Shown here piece by piece: positions 1 through 6,200 of a stretch of 39,862 nt of DNA (position 1 is the first letter of the stretch; the number at the start of each line of letters is the position of its first letter). The stretch is from Chloroflexota bacterium (GTDB taxonomy: Bacteria; Chloroflexota; Anaerolineae; UBA4142). Position numbers and translations under genes: made by a program. The DNA is taken from positions 1 to 39,862 of the forward strand of contig JACRBM010000080.1 in NCBI GenBank assembly GCA_016219275.1, in the 5' to 3' direction. Under the pieces are notes generated by a model, which saw only the letters and a list, made by a program, of their open reading frames with translations, did no database searches and was not told the origin of the DNA.

Positions 1-100
1 TCTCTCCCTTGCCCCCATTATACAGTTAATTGTCAGGGAGAGTTGTACCACCCCATATTAGCACAGGGGGCGACGCCGAGCAAATCTGAACTCGAAAATG
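1..100. other. CRISPR trailer-side flank, no gene seen
   Basis: These 100 bases lie beyond the last repeat on the side away from cas2. No further repeat is present, so the array ends at 101 unless it resumes outside the window. A weak inverted repeat (8-bp arms at 2-9 and 35-42, 25-nt loop) is visible. No coding region is supported. Confidence 0.5.
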
Positions 101-1686
101 GTATCAATCTCTGTTAGAGTTTAGTTTTCATTCTGACCAAAACCAATACGGCTGCGTAACAATTCTCTCACTGATGGTATCAATCTCTGTTAGAGTTTAG
201 TTTTCATTCTGACGCGACTTTAACAAACGAACAGTTCCGCCAGGCACGCGAATGGTATCAATCTCTGTTAGAGTTTAGTTTTCATTCTGACGAGAGGACA
301 TGAATGAGCGGTATCTAACAAAACTATTCGGCGCGTATCAATCTCTGTTAGAGTTTAGTTTTCATTCTGACAGGTACAAGAACTGCCGCAAGGACGGCAA
401 TCGGCCAGTATCAATCTCTGTTAGAGTTTAGTTTTCATTCTGACAACTCGACGTAGCATTGCGTCGTGAGTTGGATCGAATCATGTATCAATCTCTGTTA
501 GAGTTTAGTTTTCATTCTGACCAGTACTCGATCGTGAGTCTGAGGAGGATTGACATGTTTGTTGGTATCAATCTCTGTTAGAGTTTAGTTTTCATTCTGA
601 CTTGGATCGAATCATTCGACTGCGTTTCCGTTTTGGCTTGGCAGAGTATCAATCTCTGTTAGAGTTTAGTTTTCATTCTGACGAATCATTCGACTGCGTT
701 TCCGTTTTGGCTTGGCAGAGTATCAATCTCTGTTAGAGTTTAGTTTTCATTCTGACGATGAACTCGCGGCAACCGAAACCACCTGGTCCGATAAGTATCA
801 ATCTCTGTTAGAGTTTAGTTTTCATTCTGACTTGCAGAATATAACCTCGGCGAATTCCCTCATGGGGCGACAGTAAGGTATCAATCTCTGTTAGAGTTTA
901 GTTTTCATTCTGACTATCGCATTGAATAGCGCACCGCAAGACGCAAAGCAACGTATCAATCTCTGTTAGAGTTTAGTTTTCATTCTGACCTGACAATGCG
1001 AAAAGACATTCCACCATAGCCAACTCCGTATCAATCTCTGTTAGAGTTTAGTTTTCATTCTGACGACCGATGAAGTCCAACGTCGAGACACACCGGAAAC
1101 GATCCACGTATCAATCTCTGTTAGAGTTTAGTTTTCATTCTGACTTGATCGCGTTGATCGCGATCGCCGCGTGCTCGACATCTCCCAGGTATCAATCTCT
1201 GTTAGAGTTTAGTTTTCATTCTGACTGGCAGAGTCCGCAATCGCAGAGATTGAGAATGTGCGTATCAATCTCTGTTAGAGTTTAGTTTTCATTCTGACTG
1301 GGAGCGTTAAATTATCCCTTCTGACTGCAATGGTGGTCATCACGTATCAATCTCTGTTAGAGTTTAGTTTTCATTCTGACTGGAAAGAGTTGGGAAGTTG
1401 AGTACACATACAGAGATACCTTTGTATCAATCTCTGTTAGAGTTTAGTTTTCATTCTGACCAGCTCGACAATGAGGTGGCTATCTCATGGTTTCATGCGT
1501 ATCAATCTCTGTTAGAGTTTAGTTTTCATTCTGACGCGTAGCGATGCCTGCGGATGGTGCGAAGAGGTAAAACATGTATCAATCTCTGTTAGAGTTTAGT
1601 TTTCATTCTGACATGACGCAAGAACCGCAACGGTCGCGGACACAACCTCGTATCAATCTCTGTTAGAGTTTAGTTTTCATTCTGAC
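101..1686 (-). CRISPR. CRISPR array, 21 repeats of 37 bp and 20 spacers
   Basis: On the plus strand each repeat begins GTATCAATCT and ends TTCATTCTGAC. Repeats start at 101, 177, 255, 335, 408, 485, 565, 646, 720, 795, 878, 953, 1028, 1108, 1189, 1262, 1344, 1424, 1499, 1576 and 1650; all look identical. Spacers are 36-46 nt. Transcription is probably leftward: read on the minus strand, the repeat holds a small hairpin (CTCT-AAC-AGAG) followed by exactly eight bases, ATTGATAC, which resembles the common 5' handle ATTGAAAC left by Cas6-type cleavage. That places the leader between 1687 and 1957, next to cas2, and the newest spacers near 1650. Spacers 5, 7 and 8 share sequence, and spacer 8 is a suffix of spacer 7. 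The array lies directly downstream of a type III cas operon on the same strand. Confidence 0.98.
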
Positions 1687-1957
1687 AGTCGCATTCTCCC
1701 AGCGAGTGGGAGACAGAACGCAATTTGCCCGCTCCCCAGCCCTGTCAGTGGGGCAAAAACCCCATCCCGGCACATCGGCGCCACTTTGCGAGAATCGGCA
1801 ACTCGTACCCACCACGCTTGGATTCTCGCAAATCATCCGCGCTTGCGCGTCAAAATGAATCGGTTTGCGTCAAAAAATCTCATTTTTCAATCACATTTCA
1901 CCCCCCTTTGCGAGAATCGCCCCAAGCGCTCTACCCCCCACCGATTCTCGCAAAACC
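1687..1957 (-). promoter_or_regulatory. CRISPR leader with twin perfect palindromes
   Basis: This non-coding stretch separates cas2 from the array. It holds two long inverted repeats built from the same arm, TTTGCGAGAATC(G): arms 1785-1796/1821-1832 (12 bp, 24-nt loop) and 1907-1919/1942-1954 (13 bp, 22-nt loop). Nearer the array are two smaller hairpins, 1695-1701/1707-1713 and 1749-1753/1760-1764. Between the large palindromes is an AT-rich tract in which GCGTCAAAA occurs twice. Position and base composition fit a leader. The palindromes could be binding sites for an integration factor, or the one just after the cas2 stop could shield the transcript; no T-run follows it, so a classic terminator is unlikely. 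Confidence 0.65.
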
Positions 1958-2242
1958 CTACACCACAATGACCTGCACTTCTTTCACCACTTGCACGCCG
2001 CTGGTCGTCTCAATTTTGCTCCGACACGTTTCGCACAAAAAATAATAGCGCACCTGGTCCAGCCGGGGCTTGATCACGCGCCGCACCGCGCGTTCCATCC
2101 GCGCAAAATCCTTTTCCACCAGCAAACACTCGAACACGCTATATTGTACCGGCGTCCCAAAATCAAGCAGCCGCTTGTGCAAACGCGTGCGCCGCTTGTC
2201 ATCCGAAATATCGTACGCGACAACGATAAATTTTTTGGTCAT
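1958..2242 (-). CDS. cas2: CRISPR-associated endoribonuclease Cas2
   Basis: Cas2 is the small dimeric partner that bridges two Cas1 dimers in the spacer integration complex. The 94-residue product has the typical start, MTKKFIVVAYDISDD, with the conserved Asp at residue 11 after the first beta strand, and the usual RRTRLHKRLL helix. I chose the ATG at 2242 because AAGGA lies about six bases upstream and the N-terminus matches the family. A longer reading frame from a GTG at 2296, overlapping the cas1 stop, would add 18 residues unlike Cas2. The CxxC in YYFLCETC near residue 67 is seen in some Cas2 proteins. It is the last cas gene before the leader and is probably co-transcribed with cas1. 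Confidence 0.95.
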   Translation of the reverse strand: MTKKFIVVAYDISDDKRRTRLHKRLLDFGTPVQYSVFECLLVEKDFARMERAVRRVIKPRLDQVRYYFLCETCRSKIETTSGVQVVKEVQVIVV

Positions 2243-2292
2243 CGTGTCCTTCAGACCTGAAAGAGTTTCGCGCCAGCGCCTTCCCGGTCTTG

Positions 2293-3291
2293 TCACCGCG
2301 CGCGAAACGGAATATACGCCGGCAACTCGCCCTCGATCACCTTGCGCAAAAGCCGCGCCTGCACCTCAAAACACTTTTGGTACGTCAACCGCCGGCGATA
2401 GTGCGGATGCAGAACCTCGGTTTGAATGCGCGCCGTGTAATAACGCAAATACTTTTTCAAGCCGCGCTCGCTCAAATACACCCCGCCATCGTCGCCAGCG
2501 TGAAAATCTTTTTGCTCCAAAACACGCTTGTTGATCAACATCAGCGCCACCAAATCGGCAATGACGCCGCGAAACTCTTCCACCAGATCGAGCGCGAGCG
2601 CGGGACGCCCGTACGCGTCCGCGTGAAAAAAACCGGCATACGGATCCAACCCGACAATTTCCAACGCCGCAAAAATGTTTTCGCCAAGCAACGTATAACC
2701 CAGACTCAAGAGCGCGTTCACCGGATCGGGCGGCGGTCGCCGGGCGCGCTTTTCAAACGTCCAATCGCCGCGCAGAACCGCGCGCAACGCGCCAAAGTAT
2801 GCCTTGGAACCCGCGCCCTCATTGCCGCGCAGTTCCGCCAGATCGTTCGCGCGCGCCGCCGCGCGTAGGTGCGGAATCAACGCGTCCGCCGCCGTCCGCA
2901 AACCCTCCACACCGTGATCGCGCCCCCAGCGTTGCGCCAGCGTCCGATAGTTCGCCAGCTTGCCCTCCACCACCGCGCGGCTCACTTGCAACGAGAATGC
3001 CGCATCCTTCATCTTGGCATACTGCGTCTGTCGCAATGCGATGTTGAGCGGCGTCGCGCCGATCAACCGTCCGCGCAGTTTACCTTGCGGCGTCAGGAAA
3101 ACCAGTTCGATGCCCTGATCGAGCAAAAACGCGATCGCCGGCGTCGTCACACCCACATTGCCGATCAACACGACCGACGATACATTGATCGCCGGCACCG
3201 CGATGATCGTGGCATCCTCTTTCGTGACGACCAACTTGTGATATTCTTTTTCGACGCGCGCGCCCTGCTCGGTTACATACAACGTTGCCAT
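2293..3291 (-). CDS. cas1: CRISPR-associated endonuclease/integrase Cas1
   Basis: Cas1 is the metal-dependent integrase that inserts new spacers at the leader-proximal repeat. The 332-residue protein has an N-terminal beta domain (to about residue 75) and an alpha-helical catalytic domain. The three metal ligands are visible: Glu158 in RGNEGAGSKAYF, His223 in GFFHADAYGRP and Glu238 in LDLVEEFRG. I place the start at the ATG at 3291 (MATLYVTEQG); a TTG six bases upstream is also in frame, and neither has a strong Shine-Dalgarno sequence. Here Cas1 is not fused to the reverse transcriptase, which is the separate gene upstream; 134 bp containing heptamer repeats separate them. Length and motifs indicate an intact enzyme. 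Confidence 0.97.
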   Translation of the reverse strand: MATLYVTEQGARVEKEYHKLVVTKEDATIIAVPAINVSSVVLIGNVGVTTPAIAFLLDQGIELVFLTPQGKLRGRLIGATPLNIALRQTQYAKMKDAAFSLQVSRAVVEGKLANYRTLAQRWGRDHGVEGLRTAADALIPHLRAAARANDLAELRGNEGAGSKAYFGALRAVLRGDWTFEKRARRPPPDPVNALLSLGYTLLGENIFAALEIVGLDPYAGFFHADAYGRPALALDLVEEFRGVIADLVALMLINKRVLEQKDFHAGDDGGVYLSERGLKKYLRYYTARIQTEVLHPHYRRRLTYQKCFEVQARLLRKVIEGELPAYIPFRAR

Positions 3292-3425
3292 ACGCAAGTC
3301 AGACGGATGAACGCTTCGCGTGAAGGATGAAAAACTGAATAGATTTTTCTGCGTCCCTGCTACACCGAGTTCCCGCGAGTTCCTCGTTGTTCTTCATCCT
3401 TCCGCTCTCATCCTTCATCCTTTCC
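3292..3425. repeat. Heptamer repeats between RT gene and cas1
   Basis: The 134-bp gap contains repeated 7-mers CATCCTT (three copies, with a divergent unit CCGCTCT between, about 3396-3421) and an opposite-strand copy AAGGATG near 3321. The same seven-base architecture, with other words, recurs elsewhere in the window. It separates the reverse transcriptase and cas1 genes, which are otherwise in the same orientation. Confidence 0.6.
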
Positions 3426-4337
3426 TCAATACCATTCCGGCGGCAGAAAATCCCATGTCGTTGGTCGCGTTTTGGCGTGCACGCGCTTGCCCTGTTTGAG
3501 GTACGCGAACGAGTCGCGATAGAAATGCACACCAAGATAATCAAACCCTTCGTCGAACGAAACCACGCGTGTCTTGGCGGGTGACAACTTTAAGCGCAAA
3601 TAACCCAACGCCCACGCCGCAAATCGCCGCGCCTCTTCCATCTCCGCGCGCGTCTCACCCAGGATGATAAAATCATCGGCGTACCGCACCAAGCGCAACC
3701 CCATGCGCGTCAACGCCAGGTCAAACCGATGCAAGTACACGTTTGACAACAACGGCGAGACGACCATCCCCAGCGGCGTGCCGACCGCCTGGTCGCGCGC
3801 GCGCCGCCCGACCTTGAGCCACAGTTCGATCAGTGCGATGATCCGCGCATCGTCCACATCTTCGCGCAAAAAATCGAGCAACAAGGTGTGATCGAGCGAT
3901 TCAAAAAACTGTTCAATGTCGCCATCGAGAACCCAACGGAATCCGTCATCGCGCGCGCGCAACACCGCATCCAGCGCGCCCTGGGTGGAACGCCCCGGAC
4001 GATAACCGAACGCACAGTCCAAAAATTGGGCGTCGAGTTTTTCTTCGAGCACGTTCAATACCGCGCGTTGCAGAATCCGATCGCGCACCGTGCAGATGCT
4101 GATCGTGCGTGTGCCACCGCTCGGCTTGCGGATTTGGAACTGGCGCAAACGCTGCGGCTTGTACGTGTTCGCGCGCACGCTTGCGCGCAATTCGACCAAG
4201 TGCGTTTCCCACTCACGCGCAAAACGCCGAATGCTGATCTCGTCTACGCCCGGCGCGCCCTTGTTCTGCGCGATGCGATTGTATGCCGCGCGCAAATTGG
4301 CGAGCGCCAGCGCGCGAGTGAGGAGGCGGGTGGGCAT
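3426..4337 (-). CDS. CRISPR-associated reverse transcriptase (group II intron-like)
   Basis: A 303-residue RNA-directed DNA polymerase of the group II intron/CRISPR-RT lineage. Visible motifs: the RT0-1 region LRAAYNRIAQNKGAPGVDEI (residues 15-34), FQIRKPSGGTRTI near 67-79, the motif A aspartate in LDGDIEQFF (138-144), GTPLGMVVSPLLSNVYLHRFD (187-206), the catalytic YADD at 219-222, and the FDYLGVHF end of the palm (265-272). There is no maturase X domain, no HNH nuclease and no intron RNA around it, so it is not a mobile group II intron. It sits just upstream of cas1. RTs linked to type III cas1 genes can allow spacer acquisition from RNA; that role is inferred here. The ATG at 4337 has no clear Shine-Dalgarno sequence, so translation may depend on the upstream gene. 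Confidence 0.93.
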   Translation of the reverse strand: MPTRLLTRALALANLRAAYNRIAQNKGAPGVDEISIRRFAREWETHLVELRASVRANTYKPQRLRQFQIRKPSGGTRTISICTVRDRILQRAVLNVLEEKLDAQFLDCAFGYRPGRSTQGALDAVLRARDDGFRWVLDGDIEQFFESLDHTLLLDFLREDVDDARIIALIELWLKVGRRARDQAVGTPLGMVVSPLLSNVYLHRFDLALTRMGLRLVRYADDFIILGETRAEMEEARRFAAWALGYLRLKLSPAKTRVVSFDEGFDYLGVHFYRDSFAYLKQGKRVHAKTRPTTWDFLPPEWY

Positions 4338-4346
4338 AGGAGCACA

Positions 4347-4463
4347 CTCAAACCCACTTGTCTTCTTTCAATGTGACCTTGATGCACGCTCGAAGCGGGC
4401 ATTGCTTGCACCGGCTCTTGTCAGCTCAAACCCACTTGTCTTCTTTCAATGTGACCTTGATGC
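4347..4463. repeat. 39-bp exact direct duplication of the Cas7 gene end
   Basis: The sequence 4425-4463, which includes the last codons and stop of the Cas7-like gene, recurs exactly at 4347-4385. The 39 bp between the copies (4386-4424) are unrelated. The second copy is non-coding and lies in the gap before the reverse transcriptase. It may be a relic of a duplicated or deleted second Cas7-type gene, or simple slippage. Confidence 0.9.
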
Positions 4464-5211
4464 TAACATCGCCAAAGCCCTTGGAGATTTGCCCACCCAT
4501 CCGTTTCACGTCTTCTAAACGTTCGACCACAAACTCTTTGATGAGATCCGTTTGACTCTTGGCATTTCCCCTGAGCCATTCATCCGCATATCCTCTACCT
4601 TGTAGTGGACGCGGTTTACCCAATTCCCAACCGCGAATTGTGTCCGAGAGCAAAATACGCATCTCGCCTTCAAACACCGACCCTTGCGGGATGCCCTGCA
4701 ACGTGCGATTCGCGGCGTGCGCGACCGTATCCGTTCCACGGTCGCGGCGATTCTGATAAATTTCTTCGATCTCGGTACCGCCCGTCAATCCCAGGTATGG
4801 CGTCTGCACAAACCCGATTAACCCCATCGTCCCGTAAAGGTAGCAAGTAGGACAAACCGCGACTTGCCCTTCGCGACGACCGCTACTGCGATACTCGCAA
4901 TTCGCGCCCTTGTATTTTTGTCCACGTGTCAAGGCGCGTTCGTCTTCCGAAAGGTTGTTGAAACTGGAAGGGATGCACGGTTTCATCGGTGGCTGGTTGC
5001 CATAGTTCAAGATCAAATATTCTTCGAGTTTTGCGCGCGCCGCGCCTTTGAGACTGGAACCCTGCACCACCGGTTTTCCGCCCAGCGTGGTGAACGGACC
5101 ATGCACATCGGACATCGGGTCTTTAAACGCGCCGATGTGCAACGGTTGTTTGGTCGTCAAGCGTACCGTGTAAATCGCCCAATGTTGATTGCGTTTAATC
5201 TCGGTTGGCAT
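4426..5211 (-). CDS. Cas7-group RAMP protein (Csm3-like backbone subunit)
   Basis: A 261-residue RAMP superfamily protein, probably the repeated backbone subunit that coats the crRNA and cuts target RNA. It shows LHIGAFKDPMSD near residues 24-35, VVQGSSLKGAARAKLE (48-63) corresponding to the Csm3 motif PGSSLKGxLR, a zinc-type element with Cys105 and CPTCYLYG (120-127), and a glycine-rich C-terminal loop, GGQISKGFGDV (239-249). Asp31 or Asp35 lies where Csm3 proteins carry the catalytic Asp (Asp33); which one is equivalent needs an alignment. It starts at the ATG directly after the stop of the preceding small gene, with GGAG upstream, so it is translationally coupled. It is the only Cas7-type gene in the locus, whereas III-A to III-D systems normally carry two or more. 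Confidence 0.88.
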   Translation of the reverse strand: MPTEIKRNQHWAIYTVRLTTKQPLHIGAFKDPMSDVHGPFTTLGGKPVVQGSSLKGAARAKLEEYLILNYGNQPPMKPCIPSSFNNLSEDERALTRGQKYKGANCEYRSSGRREGQVAVCPTCYLYGTMGLIGFVQTPYLGLTGGTEIEEIYQNRRDRGTDTVAHAANRTLQGIPQGSVFEGEMRILLSDTIRGWELGKPRPLQGRGYADEWLRGNAKSQTDLIKEFVVERLEDVKRMGGQISKGFGDVSIKVTLKEDKWV

Positions 5212-5583
5212 TTAGCTCTCCTTTGTGCGCCCATAAAAATCGCGTAGGGCATTCAGTTTTTTCAAAATAAAACCGCCGTGCGCGCGCCGCAAATGTTCGC
5301 ACTCGAGTACGCCGATAATTTCAACCAAGTAATTCAAATCGTCGCGGCGATTCGCGTACGTGCTGTCTTCACGCTTGCCGACAACAAACGCTTCAGCAAG
5401 CGTTGGTCCATCGCGTTCAAAAACCGTCGCGACGTCATCCAACAAACCCGTCACCTCAAGTTGCGGACGATCTCGTCGCACCTGCATTTTAGACACATAC
5501 ATCACAATCTCGTCCATCGCGCGTTTAGCACGAACTTCAAGTGGGTCCATCGCGCGTTTAGCACACTCTTCAAGTGGGTCCAT
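5212..5583 (-). CDS. Small Cas11-like (Csm2/Cmr5-type) subunit, tentative
   Basis: A 123-residue, apparently all-helical, charged protein between two RAMP genes, the usual place of the small subunit (Csm2/Cmr5, Cas11) that lines the inner belly of type III complexes. I do not recognise a family motif, so the call rests on size, predicted helicity and position. The start at 5583 is supported by a strong AGGAGGTG seven bases upstream. The N-terminus is an internal tandem duplication: MDPLEECAKRA, MDPLEVRAKRA, then MDEIVM, encoded by a 33-bp direct repeat that also repeats the start codon, giving three in-frame ATGs (5583, 5550, 5517). The conserved core probably begins at the third Met. It abuts the Cas7-like gene (TAA immediately followed by ATG). 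Confidence 0.6.
   Translation of the reverse strand: MDPLEECAKRAMDPLEVRAKRAMDEIVMYVSKMQVRRDRPQLEVTGLLDDVATVFERDGPTLAEAFVVGKREDSTYANRRDDLNYLVEIIGVLECEHLRRAHGGFILKKLNALRDFYGRTKES
5518..5583 (-). repeat. 33-bp tandem repeat at the 5' end of the Cas11-like gene
   Basis: Two 33-bp units, differing at only a few bases, encode MDPLE(E/V)(C/R)AKRA twice in frame. Each unit starts with an ATG, so the copy number can change the length of the N-terminus without breaking the frame. Confidence 0.85.
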
Positions 5584-5584
5584 C

Positions 5585-6199
5585 TTACACCTCCTGTGTT
5601 TCTTTCAGGAACGGTAGCGGTGCGCTCACCCAGCTATCTTCAAAGAGCGCGCGGACGTACTCGCCGCCTTCGTGCGCCGCATCCGGTTGAAAGAGATAAC
5701 CAAAGATTGGCATTTTGACTTGGATCTGAAACAACTCCAACACCCGCGAATTTTCCGGTACGCGCACCGCCAGCCGACCTTCAACGGGCTTGAACTCTAA
5801 CGCCGGCTTGGTGCGTTTCAACCGGCATTGTCCAAATCCCAGTGAACGATACGCGCCCATTTCCAGCATCAAATCGGCTTCGAGTTCTGCCGCGTCGCCA
5901 TCGGTTGGAATATAGACACGCGCGTGAACATCGCTAAGGAATTCAATCTCTAATGGGAGTTTGGCTGTGTCGCTGAACACATCGCGCAACCCGCGCATCT
6001 TGGTCTCGCGCCGAAATTTCTGAATGCGCCCAACCGCGTGAATGTCCGACTCGCGTCCTTCGCCACGTCGGCGCGCGCGGAGCGCGCCCGTAATTTGCGA
6101 GTACGGAATCGAACTGTCCAAACTTGCGCGGTAGGTTCCCTTTTTGGTGCGCTCACCCAAACATAAAGCGTCGCAAGTTAATTCATATTCCCAAAACAT
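5585..6199 (-). CDS. Cas5-group RAMP protein (Csm4-like)
   Basis: A 204-residue RAMP protein, likely the Cas5/Csm4-type subunit that caps the crRNA 5' handle and contacts Cas10. The N-terminal strand MFWEYELTCDALCL is followed by GTYRASLDSSIPYSQITGAL, which resembles the Ser-x-IxGxLR loop of RAMP proteins, and a glycine-rich loop, GAYRSLGFGQCRLKR, lies near residues 116-130. It is shorter than most Csm4 or Csx10 proteins. I start it at the ATG at 6199 because the Cas10 stop codon (6201-6203) is one base upstream, so the genes are coupled. A longer frame from 6292 would overlap Cas10 and adds no RAMP-like sequence. It ends one base before the next start codon. Confidence 0.75.
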   Translation of the reverse strand: MFWEYELTCDALCLGERTKKGTYRASLDSSIPYSQITGALRARRRGEGRESDIHAVGRIQKFRRETKMRGLRDVFSDTAKLPLEIEFLSDVHARVYIPTDGDAAELEADLMLEMGAYRSLGFGQCRLKRTKPALEFKPVEGRLAVRVPENSRVLELFQIQVKMPIFGYLFQPDAAHEGGEYVRALFEDSWVSAPLPFLKETQEV

Positions 6200-6200
6200 A

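Noticed and set aside
2-42. Terminator at the trailer end of the array
   Set aside because: The stem is only 8 bp with a 25-nt loop and no T-run on either strand.
1070-1285. Open reading frame inside the CRISPR array
   Set aside because: It reads through repeats and spacers and contains the translated repeat twice; it is an artefact of the array.
2243-2296. Longer Cas2 from a GTG overlapping the cas1 stop
   Set aside because: The extra 18 residues do not look like Cas2, and a good Shine-Dalgarno site precedes the inner ATG.
1725-2868. Plus-strand open frames over the leader, cas2 and cas1
   Set aside because: They are shadows of cas genes on the other strand, with no family resemblance or ribosome-binding site.
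3426-4337. Reverse transcriptase as part of a group II intron
   Set aside because: No maturase or endonuclease domain and no intron RNA structure is visible; the gene lies within a cas operon.
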